From Adiantum capillus-veneris (lineage: Eukaryota; Streptophyta; Polypodiopsida; Polypodiales; Pteridaceae), in the NCBI GenBank assembly GCA_014529385.2, contig CM043944.1, forward strand, positions 174,100,240 to 174,164,239: 64,000 nucleotides of DNA, in the 5' to 3' direction. A model generated the notes under the pieces. It did not search any database and was not told the origin of the DNA. It worked only from the letters and a program-made list of their open reading frames with translations. Below are positions 10,725 to 23,130 of the stretch, piece after piece; position 1 is the first letter of the stretch, and each line of letters opens with the position of its first letter. Made by a program: the position numbers and the translations under genes.

Positions 10725-13624
10725 TAGGGAGAAGGTTGTGGAAGTTCATGCATGAACGTGCATGCAAGCCGTGGAAGCTAGACGAAGCGTGGTTGAGGCT
10801 CACTGCGGGTATAGACCCTTACACAGAGGCATCATTTTTTGGACCTGCAACAAAACGAGTGGGTGTGGCAATGTGAGTGTGAGGGAAAGCTCATCAATTT
10901 TTGTTTATGTAGTGGGCTGTGCCAAGCTCTGCACGTGATGCCTTTGCCTTCCCTCTCTTTTGCTTACACTATTGAACGTTGCCATATTGGGGGCTTGGTT
11001 TTCATACCCAAAGGCCACCCAAAGCTGGCCTTAATTGGTTTTGGAAATTGCCAAAGGGGTGTTTCTCACACTATAAAACCCTCACGGCTTTGCACGCTTG
11101 ACATAAATCCCTCAAAGCTTCACAGCCTCAATTTTGAAGCTTCTTCCTAAGTTCAAAATTTTGGAACACATAGAACTTTAGAAAATGATCGCTCCAAAAT
11201 TTTGGTTGATCATCGCCTTGAGAAATTTCAAAGCAATGCAAGTCATACCTTTTAATTTTGACATAAATTTTTCTTTGAGCAAGCACTCTAAGTTTGAATT
11301 ACCTATTCCTCACGGACCTTGGGAAGCCAAACATGTATACTTGGAGATGCCGACAACACAGACATCTTGATCAAGTAGGTACTTTTTGGGTTTTAAAGGT
11401 TCTTATGTATTCCCTCAATTTTCTCTTGCAGAGAATAAATTGGTATTTCAAGATGAATTCCCATCGCACGGGAAGGATTTACAAAGGCCTCATTCTACGT
11501 TCGTTGGGAAAGCCATGCAAAAGCAAGGTCATACAAAGCCATTGCAAAGTGCAAAGAGCCTAGCAAGTTTGGATTTTGCAAAACTTCCACATGTGGAGCA
11601 ACCAAAGAGGGTCACTCGATGTGCTTTCTTTCCCTATGTTAAGATGTATGCAAGTGGATATATCACATGATAGGGCCAATTTTTATGCACGTTGCAATAT
11701 GATATAAATTAAGCCTTCCACAAGGTGGAATAATCACGTGACAATTCATGTGACTTATTTCCCTTTGACTAAGCCAAGAAATTCAACGAGCAAGGCTTTA
11801 TACAAAGCTCGTGAAAAGCACCGGAAAGACTACAGTCTCAGAAGAAGCATCAACAGGCTCCGAGACCAACATCCTGACCAATGTTTATTAGTGAGCTATC
11901 ACTATCTGAAGCAAGGTCTCAATTATATGCATATGGAATGAGAGCTTCTAATGTTTATGATAAGCTATCGACATACAGACTTAAGGGGACTTTGCAAATG
12001 TATATGAACACTCTTTCAATGGGTGTCGGCAATGGACCAAGCCACTGGGCTTACACGGTACATAGGATTCATGGCTATGAGCTCACTTCACACAAGGACT
12101 ACAGACTCAGAGTAAAATCCCCTCTGAAGCGAGTATTCGTTTTTGGATTTTGAGACAACAAGAACCAGTCGGGCAACTAGGTTGGAAAATTTGAGGTTTT
12201 TACGGTTTTTATGCAAATTTTTACCTTAAATTTGGCAACATTCGTAAGTTGCAAAGTGAAGTGCTTTGCAGGCCATAACTAGAAGCAAGGCTTCTACCAA
12301 TGCCAAAGCCCTGCTCCTTGAGTTAGGATTGACGACACGGCACCAAGGGCTAGGAAATTGGCATTATTATGTATGAAATGGTCAAATTGTGTTGTATTAA
12401 TGCCAGCTCTAGATAGTGGTAGGCACTTAATAGTATCCGCTAACACCATTGAGGTCGTCATTGTAGCCAAGGGATTATCCATCTATATTTGAGTGGCTAG
12501 CAAGGCGTGCTAGTAAGGTGGATGTCATTCCACTGAAGCAGTTTTGACACTTTTGCTACGATGCAAGAAACTTTGTCAAGGACATCGTTTGCCACCTACT
12601 GGTTGGTTATGGTTTCATAATCACCAAGATGCATTCAAAGTAAGCTAGTATCTGCATGCACTAAAGTCGCATGATTAATTCAGAGATATTATTTGTTTTC
12701 GCTGATTTTATTGATGTTTTGCCTATCAAAGATGCTGCAAGAGTTACCCATAGCTTTAACCTTCCACTCAATAGCAATTGAGGATGGTATATTTTCTTGT
12801 CCTCATTGCATATGACTGCATAGGTGGGAACTCTATATACAATAGATAATGATTTATTTTTTTGCAGTAGAGATAGGCATGGCCTAGCTGCCATGAAACT
12901 TATTCATGTGATAAAATACATCTTCTACATGAACCTCAAGGCATGCTATCTCTTATATCTATGCAAGGCATATCTTAAACAAAAAAGCCAAAGAATACCT
13001 AGTAGGACTACTTTCTTATGGGTTTTGTGAACCTTTGTATTCTTTCAATGGGGAGATATCAGTGCTCCAATGATCCAATTGTGAGTAGGATTCCACCTTG
13101 AGAGGATCTTGTGCTTAGTCCATAGACCATTTTTTTTTGGGTACGAACCAACTTCTGAATGTTAAATCACTTAGTAAGTGTTGATGGTCACTTCTTGACC
13201 TCTTCATGCTTGTGATTTCAAGCAAAGAAGTTCTCAACTACCAAGGGGTAGTAGATAAGTTCCCTCTACCAATCTGCTTACAATCACTACTAGTAGAAAG
13301 GTAGTCGATGACGGTACCCCATCTCCCTAGTGGTTAAGTAGTCTACTTTTTAAATCTAACCAAGTGTTTTAGGTTGCTAGGACAAGGCCAAAGGTGCTTG
13401 GACAAAATAAAGCCAAGGGTTTTTTTCGGTTGTGCACCAATATTGCACAACTTGTTTTGATGCAAGTGACATGCTCATGCATAGCTACATGGTAGTAGTT
13501 ACATGAAGGGTTAGAGGTTAGTGCAAAGTATGTGATGACTAGGTTTAGTCCCTTCATGCTTATGTACAACTTTCAAACTAAATCACCACTTACGATGGGT
13601 TGGCTACAGACAATATTTAGCTAG

Positions 13625-13804
13625 ACAGTCAAGGACTTTATCCAAGATCATATGGATACGCTAGAAGTTACTCAAAGATACAAGAACTATGCTGATGACA
13701 CATGTCGGCAACTCACTTTCATGGAAAGTCAAGAAGAGGTATTCTTATATGTTCCAAAGCCTTTAGAAAGTTTGAAAATTGGTCATCCATCTAGTTACCT
13801 CTAA
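13625..13804 (+). pseudogene. Gypsy integrase C-terminal relic
   Basis: An open stretch of about 59 codons reads QDHMDTLEVTQRYKNYAD, later EEVFLYVPKPLESLKIG. It matches the run that follows the integrase core in many plant gypsy elements: a helix with K/R-Y-K-x-Y-A-D, then V-G-D-x-V-L/F-L-x-x-P-K. It ends at TAA 13802-13804. The rest of pol in this relic is not recognisable. Confidence 0.65.
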
Positions 13805-14090
13805 GGTGTTGTCATCCATTTCCTAAACTCAATTGAATTAGAGATCTAGTCTATACACACTCATATTAAGATGTAATCAATCAAGATGTTCTTGTTGCTT
13901 TCATTGAGCCTCCCGCTCACCCACATGAAATTAAGCCTCCCACTCACCCACATGCAATTGAATGTATTCATGAGGATCATGGTGTATGTCAAGTGTAAAA
14001 GATAGGACTTAATTAGGGTGTCACTATGGAAAACATTAGTGTTCTTAGAAGAAATATCCCATTGTTGTTTTTGAGGATACAAACGCTTCT

Positions 14091-14105
14091 CTAAGGGGGG
14101 GATAA
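14091..14105 (+). other. Polypurine tract of short-LTR relic
   Basis: TAAGGGGGGGATAA directly before the right LTR, a textbook plus-strand primer position. Confidence 0.75.
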
Positions 14106-14249
14106 TGTCAAAGCAATAGTAGGACCAGGGGGCAAGGCCCTATATTAGGCATGTATGTCCAATTGAGCTCCAAAGAAAGTAGGCTATGAGCGTATAAATG
14201 GATCTGGTTGGGTGGAGAAGAACACACGCTAGTTCCTATGGTCCTTTCA
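14106..14249 (+). repeat. 3' LTR of short-LTR relic
   Basis: 144 bp copy of 10570-10711 with roughly one in six or seven positions changed by eye, so the element is old. Confidence 0.8.
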
Positions 14250-14790
14250 TGTAGTATTCCACGTCAATAATAAAAACAAAAACCATTTAAGTACTACATT
14301 CATGCAAAAATCTTAATGCAAGAGGAAAACCATATTCTTAATGCTTGGCAATAGCATCAATTAAGAGTCAAATTTGAGAGGACAATGAAATCATCAAAAA
14401 CTAGAGACATGTTGTCTGAACTTCATGCTAAAAATATTTAAAAAATCAAAGTGCCATGACTCTCTCAAAAGCAACCTCAAGTTCTTCTTGAACAAAAACA
14501 AAGAATTATGACATTTTAGGCAAAGCATGTCTTTGTTGGTTATCATAGCTAGAACAATATAATAGAGTGATGGCAAAGAAAAGAGCAAATTTTTCAGGTA
14601 AGCATCAATTTTTCATGAAAAAGATTGTAATGAAGACATGCCCTCCACAATCTTCATGTGGAGAAAGGTGAAACTATTCCATATTATCCACAAAAGGCCA
14701 CTTGCAAGCTCACTATCTTTCATATTTATTATCTCCATGTGGATAGGAGTGCCCAACATATGTAGTGATAATTGCATATTGATAAGTTCT

Positions 14791-14792
<2 letters not shown>

Positions 14793-14868
<76 letters not shown>
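14793..14868. repeat. (CT)n microsatellite, 38 units
   Basis: Uninterrupted CT dinucleotides. A second tract of about 15 units follows at 14916-14946 after 47 bp of unique sequence. Confidence 0.95.
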
Positions 14869-14872
<4 letters not shown>

Positions 14873-14913
14873 AGCAAAGAAATAAAATAAAATTGTCCAA
14901 TGGATAATCAAAA

Positions 14914-14949
<36 letters not shown>

Positions 14950-15279
14950 CTTTTACTCTCTTATTCACTTGTATGAGACATAGACTACAAGGCTAGGTGA
15001 GAGGTAAAGAGGATCCCTTACCTTAAATAGATGCTGGTGAGAAGCTTTGTAAAGTGTTGGCAGCCATCCATCCACCATGTCAAGTCTTAGACCAACTTCA
15101 AGTGAATAGGGGAAAGTCTACATAGCAACATCAAGCCCATCCTTATGCCATATGAAAACAACAAGCCACAATATATGCTTACAATGAATTGCATGAAAGT
15201 TAATCATCAATCTAAGCATTGCAAAAGAAAATAAAGGAAAAGGTTTTCTCTTGTTTGACTTTTTTTCCTAATTTCTATT

Positions 15280-15560
15280 CATTTATGTTTCAAATGTTCC
15301 AATGTGTATGCATACAAAAGGATACACAATTGCAGCAACTATGTCTCCCAAGAACTGAGTAGACTTGTTATCTACTCCTAAACAATGTGCTACCTACACT
15401 AAATAAACATGCTTGCAACATCATTCTTTTCCAAGCGCCAAGTAGATTGGGCACAAAAAGAAGACAACAAGCAAACCTACTCAAATGTGGGTGCCTAAAC
15501 ACTCTCTAACGGCTCACTAGAAGTCTAAATCAAAATCACCAAAGATGAGAGATGTAACCT
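15280..15560 (+). repeat. Relic of chromovirus 3' noncoding region
   Basis: Sequence order resembles the stretch between pol and the 3' LTR of the chromovirus (7500-7690): 'ACTA.GTCTCCC', then 'AGTAGA.CTTGT..TCTACT', then 'CATGCTTGC', then 'CAAGCGCCAA'. No LTR was identified next to it. It is probably a scrap of a related, older element. Confidence 0.4.
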
Positions 15561-16631
15561 CCTCACCCCAAAGACCCAAGAACAAAATGCAACCACAAAG
15601 TCAAATAGAGATGGATGCTCAAGGACACTCTCAAGGAACGATAATGCTTTGAGATCCATATCAATTTAGCTTCCAGAGTAGCAAATCAATTGTCAAAGGG
15701 AACACTTGTCAAATGGACAAAAGAACACGTTAAGCATTAAAGAAGAGCCAAGACACAAAACAAGTGAAACAAGTGAAATGCAAAGCAAATGGGTGCCAAA
15801 ATGCATTGAAGGGTCCACTATATAATCATGCAACAGGAGGTTTTTTCTTGTTTTGAAAATTTGAGCAGTTTAACAAAGATGCATCAACAGAAGGAGTTTC
15901 CTAAATCTATTTTGAAAAAAAAACCCTTAATTTTTTTAAAAAGAGGGCTCAATCTATTTATGTAAACAATTTAATGGAGGGTTAAAGAACCTTAATCAAA
16001 CACATGCTGTATATAGGGGGTTCTTAATGGTGGATGGTGGACCCCTCGAGAAAAATGCAAGGTTTCCAGCCATAGCATTCAACAAAGAAGAAAATTCCAA
16101 AGCTCAAACTATTTCTAATGTCAATACACAACATAGACAAGGAGAATAAAAAAGCTGGTACTTTTGAGTACAAGGATTCTACCCAAGTAGCAAAGAACAT
16201 GTTGAAGAAATAACAAAATACATTGCTGTGGAGATGAAAGCAGTCCAAAGATGGTCTTAGACAAACAACTAGAGAATCAAGGTGGGTACTTAGAAAAAAT
16301 TACCCAAGCATGAACCATATCATGAAACAATACGACAAGGAAGATAAAGCTTAATATATGGTCAAGCCGCCTCAATGAACTCAAAGCCAAATTAAAAGCT
16401 TGCTTTAATTGGGTATCAATAGTCGACAAGGATCAAGTGAAATAAAAACAAGAAAAAAGTGCAAGAAAACCGAAGAAAAATGCAAGAAATTAAAGTCTTA
16501 AGAACAAACATTTTGGCTTTATCCTTGCAACAAGCCTTATCACACTTTCCACAACAAAGCTCTTGAAAAAAAGTGAAGAGTCAAGGCATTCCAAATCCAA
16601 AACTTGCTTGGATGTTAGCAGATCTCAAAGC

Positions 16632-16708
16632 CATATCTCCTTTGTGTATATAGCTTGCAGATACATGAAAGCATATCTGCTTTGTGTAAATAGCTTGCAT
16701 ATACACAT
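16632..16708. repeat. 40-bp tandem duplication
   Basis: Two units 40 bp apart share 'CATATCT.CTTTGTGTA.ATAGCTTGCA.ATACA' with four or five differences. Confidence 0.75.
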
Positions 16709-17462
16709 TTCTTTTTGTTTCTTTTTCACCTTTTTGTGTGCTTTTAGCTCACTTTGAAGAGTTTATGAACACATGTAAATTGTGCCACTCATAGAGGATG
16801 AGATGACCATCAAAGTTAATGTCCAACTTTAATCTATAAATGGTACTCTAAGCCATTTGTGCAACATAAGGAAGGGTGTAGAAACCTCTTTAAATAGGCC
16901 CTCAAAAGGCTTGTGCTATTTCTTGTGATGCTTAATGGTGTCAAAAGTGCTACATGTAGTAAAACAACCCATCTCAACTCTTTCTTGCATTGTGTATATT
17001 CTTTTTGTATATCTCTTGTGTATGCATAATAAGATGTCTCACCATTACATGCACTAGCACGCTTCTATTGTTCAACCTATGCACATGAAAACATCCACTT
17101 CTTAAATCTTAGCTTCAGTGACAAAATAAAACCATGAGAGCACTTTGTTCCCATCAGGTTGTTCCCTTGGATCTACCTCTTTTCTTCACTTCTCTAACTA
17201 CCAATATCTATAGAAATCATGACAAGGGGGTATCACATGGTGAAATACTTCCACTATGCAAACAAATTTGGACAAAGGGGTACTACACTCAACCATTCTT
17301 GACACATTTGATGCAAAGAGGACAGAGAAGTTGTTAGTGGGAACTCTTTCCATGCTAGCTTTCTACACTATGACCTAAGCTATGAGGTTGTTTGCACTAT
17401 CATTTAGGCTATATAACTCCACTCTTGTACACATTTTTCTATGTGTGAAGGGTTAGTGATTC

Positions 17463-17465
<3 letters not shown>

Positions 17466-17547
<82 letters not shown>
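17466..17547. repeat. (CT)n microsatellite, 41 units
   Basis: Uninterrupted CT dinucleotides in noncoding DNA. Confidence 0.95.
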
Positions 17548-17551
<4 letters not shown>

Positions 17552-19318
17552 TTTCTTCACGCTCTCCATGATTTTCGACATGGTATCGATGTTACATTGT
17601 TCTTAGTACTACCCAATCTTGTTATTAACATGAGTACAATTTCTCTCCATTTTCATTTTCATTTTCATTTTCATCTCTATATAGCCTCTAACCATCACAT
17701 TTTAAGTTTTTTCGGCCCTCGTCTTGCTTGCTTTAGAAAAGAAAAAGTATATATGTTTCTTTCTTATTGACACACAAAAGTTGAAACTGGTGAGTTGAAA
17801 AGGTACACAACCTACTTTCCTCAAAGTTGACACCCATGACAGGGCATTATCATAGCTTAAAAGCTTAAACACTAAAAGCAGCTCGCAACAACTTCATTGG
17901 AGAGTGAGATCAATGAGCATCTTTAGTAAATTTTGGCACCAATGAGCAACAAATTTTTCAGGCTCATTTTGCTAACGCATTTGAATTCTGTTAAGAAATA
18001 ATCTTGCACGCAAGAATCTCAACACCCCTTGCCCACAATTGGTAGCTCTTTAGCAGCCACCCTCACTAGGCTAACATTTGGCACCTTTTTTCAATTGATG
18101 CAATTGCTTCAAGTCAATCAATTCCAAGCCACATGAGTGACATAACCTCAGCTATTGTCGACAACAATCACTCCTAACTAACCAGCAATCACATCTCACA
18201 TGTACATAGTCAACCTTTTTTTGAGGTGGGCCATGGCAAGATATTTTGTACACCATAGCCAAAGTCCCTCCAATTATCTTCCATGATGGAAAACATAGGT
18301 TTTCTCAAATATGGCATCACAATTGAGAAGCTCTCTAGGACCAGCTTCTTACTAAGACAAAGGCACAATTTCTTATGATGTGAGCAAGCACTTGGAAGAT
18401 AATCACTCACGATGAGCCAGAGCATGTTTATGTCGAGCCTACCAAACATTTGGTATGGATAGGGTTGGGATTGCAGATCCCTATAATCAACTTGTTTGTC
18501 AAATTGATGATCATTTTCGGATGGAATTCATTGAAGAGCCAACTATGAAGTATCTAATTGATAGATACGTGGATTGCACTAGCGTCGCTTATAAAGTGGT
18601 AGAAGATCCAGACCTAGTAGATAACCTAGGATGAGTGGTATCTAAAAACCAAAGAGATGCAGTGCCTGAATCATGGCCATTGCCATCTTCAAAACATCTC
18701 AGGCAAGTCCATTCCTTGAAAACAAAACATGCCTTGATAGATGATACATCCATAGCTCTCTATTGGACATCCATAGAAGAAGATATCAACATGTATAGAG
18801 GGAAATCCATTGGATACAAGGTGATCACAAAAGAGAAGATCCTATATGTTTTTGCTTCAACAACTATAGAGAATGTCTTAATCTTAGACAAGTTTGGATA
18901 CAAATTTGAAGTGTATCAAGAAAGGATTTTAAAAAATGACTTATCAAGGGATTCCAGTGATTGACCTATCAACCATGCCCAGTATTTCGAGTGTAATCCT
19001 AGAGCCAAGAACTAAAAAGGTTAGAGTTGGAGTTGTGGAAACACAGACAAAGCCGAGAGAAGGACCAAGCATTAGAAGGGTAGATTCTACCACAAGGACA
19101 CCCAGAGTGGAGGATACTCATCTAGAGAGAACTACAGATAGATGTGGCTTTATGGCCGTTATAGCGTCACCTATGCCACACCTTACTGAGTGAGTAGTGC
19201 CATATGTGACTATGAGAGAAGTACCAAAAGCTGTACCTAGAGCACCAACACTGTCATTGAGCATAAATGGACTAACTATACCACTGAGGAATACAATAGA
19301 GGTCAAGTTAGGGAAAGG

Positions 19319-19846
19319 CCTTATCGGCCTAACCTACAGTACCAACCTAACCCACCAATGAATCCTCAATATCAACATAATAGGCCAGCACTACCACCAC
19401 CAAGGTATGCTTCTGGACTAATGAATCCTCAACTAAGAGTTGAAAGACCAAGACCAGTATGGGGACACCAACCATCACTGCCAAGTGAAGACCAAACAAC
19501 TGTGAGATATGTGTATCCAAACCGATACCCAGCAAAGAATGCCTTAGTGCTGATACACACATATTACAAAGAGGAAAGCTATAGGTACCACCATGTACAT
19601 GGTCCTAACCCACCAATGGTTATGAAAGCTATAGGTACCACCACGTACATGGTCCTAACCCACCAATCATATGACCATGAGAATGTCGCTTCATCCTCTA
19701 CTAATCCTCTGTCAAGAATAGAAAGCCTATCTCCAAGAAAAAGGCTTACATTGAGCCAAGGAATACTAATATTTATAGCTAATCAAGGAGAGGCTAAACA
19801 AAACGTGTATAAACAAATACCATCTGCCCAACAATCGAGACAATAA
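19319..19846 (+). pseudogene. Gag-like fragment, C-terminal half
   Basis: The reading around 19358-19846 gives PPRYASG...VERPRPVWGHQPSLP, then VRYVYPNRYPAKNALVLI and YYKEES, then RLTLSQGILIFIANQG. It runs parallel to the giant element's gag (VPRYPTG...IERPQPVLGQQPPLP, IRYAP..EKQALVPV, YYEES, RYNLDARTLMFIAHGG). A 44-bp segment is tandemly doubled inside it (19574-19617 and 19624-19667), adding a repeated YHHVHGPNPP-like stretch in shifted frame. No zinc knuckle follows, so the part is truncated or decayed. Confidence 0.65.
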
Positions 19847-20986
19847 GGAACCCTTGGACCAAAGTTGGGTAGGTAAGCCACTAAATGAGTGAGGCACTAG
19901 TCCCAAAGCTTCATGTAATATTATCTGTGGTCTAAGAGTCTTAGCTATTCATATTGCTCAAGCTGGAAGGGTTGAACATATTTATGAAGTCTAATGTATT
20001 TTTCAATACATAGTACGAAGAGGCTATGAAGGACACTTGCCTCTTCGTCTATGTATTTTTCAATCTGGTGAAATAAAGGAGGAAGTTCAAAAGATACTGA
20101 CGCACTGAGCACAATGAGTTATGAGTGAAGAAGCTTCTACACCAAAAACCCTTATGGGAAATGTGGAAGCTATTGAGACATCCTTTGATGCATTAGGCAC
20201 TCTTCCTTTGTTCACTCACGTTGCATGAACATGTACTTTAGGTTGAACTGCTCAACTCCATTACAAGTGTATACCAAAGGCACTTTTTTCCCATCGTATT
20301 CTTTCCATTTGGTCATCTAGGTTTCAGAACCTAATCTAGAAACACTCATCATCATCCTCTTGTATATATTCCTTCTACATTAGCGATAAGGAAATGACTA
20401 CCCATATCAATCATCAAGGAATCACAACAACAGTTGTAGGTCTTCACATGCTTGTCAAGAGCAACTCTTCTCTTCAAGGACAACAACACAACTTCAAGAA
20501 CATTGGCAAGTCAAAGAAAGGCACATAAATACAAGTTCCAAGCAATGACAAATTCATCAAGAGAGTTATCCACATCAATCATAGGGAGCTCACAAAGTGC
20601 TTCAAAGTTGGTAAAATATTGTAGAAGACTCGCATCACAGTGGAACCACGGGCAAGATTTGTCATAACGTCAACAACCCAAAGAAGCTCAGTTCCCACAA
20701 ATGCAAGCACATCGAAATCCATCTTCACACCCAATAGTGGCCACACAGAGGAGAATGTGCAACAAGATGCAATACGCAGGAAAAAGTGCAAGAAAAATAG
20801 GATACAAGTACGAAGAGGCTATGAAGTGACAAGAACTTTCAAAGTCTAATCAGAGGTTATTTGGTCAAGATTCAAAAGAGGATAACTTAACCAGATATAG
20901 AAGCAAGCTGGATCAATTGCCAACCTTCAATTTCCTAGAGATAGAGATAGCTTAACAGAAGACTCCTTAATTTTAGGCCTTGGCTC

Positions 20987-21020
20987 ATGTCAGGGATGAC
21001 ATGAAGTAGGAGGGTGGGAA
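20987..21020 (+). other. Pre-LTR inverted motif and polypurine tract
   Basis: ATGTC-AGGGAT-GACAT (20987-21002) is an inverted repeat with a 6-base loop, followed by GTAGGAGGGTGGGAA up to the LTR. Its counterpart in the giant element has the same stem and AGGGAC loop. Confidence 0.7.
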
Positions 21021-21577
21021 TGTTGGAAGATTCCAACAACATATGCTTTTTCAAGAGAAGGAGATGCTTGATAGGTCTTTTGAACCTGCATAACACAAAG
21101 TTGAATGTAAATTTCTCGTCAGAAAACCACTAGATCTTTGTTCACTTTTCATTTATGCAAAATCCGGGGCTATGAGCTTCCAAGCTGTATCATAAGTTAG
21201 ACAAGTTTCTGGGATAGGTTACTTCATTTTGAAGCAGTTTAGTCCTTATAGGTATAAAACCCTTTGCCTGGGTATAAAAGGAAACTTTATAAGGTTTTGA
21301 TAGATAAGTTTTATTATCGTTAATAAGAGATAAGGTTTCTATGTATGTTGTGAGATCCTCTTGCTATCAAGATTTCATCTCTTTCCACAACATTGCATGA
21401 TCACCATATTGACAAGCCAAGAGCATCAGCACGTTAGCCTCAAGGAGCTCTACACGTCAATATCTACATTGCAAGCATTTCATGAAATCTAAGCATTGAC
21501 TCCCACGACCTTTCAGGTGACATATCTCAATATCTGAGCGTCGTTTTGATCCTATTAGTTGCATATCATTCCCAACA
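21021..21577 (+). repeat. 3' LTR of gypsy relic
   Basis: Starts TGTTGG directly after the purine tract and probably ends at CCAACA (21572-21577), giving inverted ends. It carries GGTATAAAAGG at 21271-21281 as a TATA box. The right limit is inferred from the inverted ends only. Confidence 0.6.
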
Positions 21578-21836
21578 CTTAGGAGCGGGTGAAAGCATGG
21601 AATGGTGGCTCAAATAGCTATGTCCATGGACACCTACTATCAAAAACTTTGGCCTACAATTAGACATGAATTCACATAAAATTTCTATCATCATATATGT
21701 CAACGGATAGCTCTTAAAGAATAAAATGTAGAAGTGCCGCATCACTTATAAATTTTATTTAGTTTGTATTCTTTTTTCCACAAGATTGTTTTTGTGATAT
21801 GCTATCTAATAGCTTAAATATCATTCCACCTATTCA

Positions 21837-22193
21837 TGCTTTCACCCGAGCATCTAGTAGGCGTGATCGACACCAAATTTGGCGTCCTATAATTTTGCTG
21901 CAAGAGAAAATTTCAGAATTTTCTAATGTAAAGATTTGAGGTTTGCTGGTCCAAAAGTGTTTCTGACCTAGTAAGGAATGTTCCTGCCAAGTTTGGTAGA
22001 TGAAGAGCACATAAGCCAAAGCATGAGAGAGCGTGCACGAGTGCAAGCAAGGGAGAGAGTAGGATAGGAGAGGAGACACAATTTTTGGTGGGGCTTAGAG
22101 TAGCAATTTTCCATTACTCCTTACTATTTATTAATCCAAGAATAAGGTTAGTGGTCAGCGATGGGCGTTGGCTAGTTGGCTTGAACCCTAACA
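21837..22193 (-). repeat. Probable 3' LTR of a Copia relic
   Basis: Read on the - strand it starts TGTTAGGGTTC directly after a purine tract (the reverse of 'ATCTTCCACTTA' at 22194-22205, i.e. TAAGTGGAAGAT) and may end at ...GAAAGCA (21837). The start is well supported by the adjacent tract; the end is a guess. Confidence 0.5.
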
Positions 22194-22284
22194 ATCTTCC
22201 ACTTAAGGCCAACATGTCCAAAGTTTCCTATAAGTGTAAGGGCTAGTATGTACAACAATACAAGTGTGAAGCATGACCATAGCT

Positions 22285-22980
22285 TCACCCTACACCCATT
22301 ATCTTGATGCAATGTGGTGCAAACCACTCTGAAGATAGGCTCTTTGTCAAAGCATCCACCATGTTATCATTCGTGTGAACTTTGGCTAACTCAATGAGTT
22401 TGCTAGCAAAAATACCAACTTGTTTGGATTTAGAATGAAACATGGGGTTCTTTGCTAACGCAATCATTCTCTGGCTGTCACAATGTAACATTGGATTCTG
22501 GTGTATACCAAGGTCTCCCACTAGACAAGATAACCACAAAGCTTCCTTGCTGGCTTTGTAAATTGCAACATGCTCAAACTCAGTGGTAGAAGAAAAAGTG
22601 TTATTTTAGTAACACGATCTCCAAGAGACTGATACTCCAACAAACAAGAAAATGTAGCCAAATATGGATATCCTAGTGTCCACACAACCCGCATAATCGG
22701 AATTAGTGTATCCAACTATGGATGCATCATTGTTCCCAAAACATAAACACTTGTTGGCTAAACCCTTGATGTATCTCAAGATATGCTTCCCTACTTCCTA
22801 ATGCGTTCTGCTTGAGTTTTCCATATACCTACTGACCATTCCCACTGCAAATGCAACGTTTGGTTGTGTGCTAACCATGGCAAACATGAGACTACTAACT
22901 GTCCAAGAATATGGCACCTTTTCCATCTCTACCTTTTTAGCATCCGATTTTGGAGAAATCATTACCTTGATTGTCTAACA
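22285..22980 (-). pseudogene. Copia RT end and RNase H relic
   Basis: On the - strand, from about 22970 downwards: KVPYSWTVSSLMFAMV, VSRYMENSS, HILRYIKG (end of Copia RT), then SDYAG-like TNSDYAGCVDTR near 22690, WLSCLVGDLG, CDSQRMIALAKNP, HTNDNMVDALTK. These are the ordered hallmarks of Ty1/Copia RNase H. Frameshifts near 22530 and 22710 and a stop near 22800 break it. It lies 5' (in - orientation) of the LTR at 21837-22193, so both belong to one truncated element. Confidence 0.8.
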
Positions 22981-23130
22981 TCAATTTTGAGAATGCTCGC
23001 AACACAATTTTCCATGTGGAAGACAAAGAGAAAAAAACACTGAATAAACGCAAGAAAAATTGGAGCTAAATTCTGTACGGCCTCCCCAAATTGGACTGAG
23101 GCAAACTTTGAAGAGGTAGCAGACAATGAT

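Larger units (their letters stand above)
10570..14249 (+). mobile_element. Short-LTR Ty3/Gypsy relic
   Basis: Two direct repeats of about 143 bp (10570-10711 and 14106-14249) begin TGTCA and end TTTCA. The left one is followed after one base by TGGTATCAGAGC (primer site), and the right one is preceded by a G-rich purine tract. The only coding trace that I recognise is a gypsy integrase C-terminal segment at 13625-13804. The flanks (CTTAG, TGTAG) do not form a convincing target duplication. LTRs this short with a 3.4 kb interior suggest a non-autonomous or heavily decayed element. Confidence 0.75.
14250..18480. other. Gene-poor spacer with long CT tracts
   Basis: No gene recognised. It contains pure CT tracts at 14793-14868, 14916-14946 and 17466-17547, a TTTTCA hexamer array (about 17648-17676), a 40-bp tandem duplication (16632-16708) and a chromovirus-like noncoding relic (15280-15560). 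Open frames here are short and either low-complexity or without motifs. Confidence 0.6.
18480..21577 (+). mobile_element. Gypsy relic related to the giant element
   Basis: A + strand fragment with gag-like protein sequence (19319-19790), a purine tract (21003-21020) and a 3' LTR (21021-21577). Two links tie it to the giant element at 39592-62518: the gag similarity, and a shared motif just upstream of the polypurine tract (ATGTCAGGGAYGACAT, then GGAGGG.GG; here 20987-21020, there 40526-40559 on the - strand). RT and integrase are absent or unrecognisable, so the interior is deleted. No 5' LTR was found; the left limit is approximate. Confidence 0.65.
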
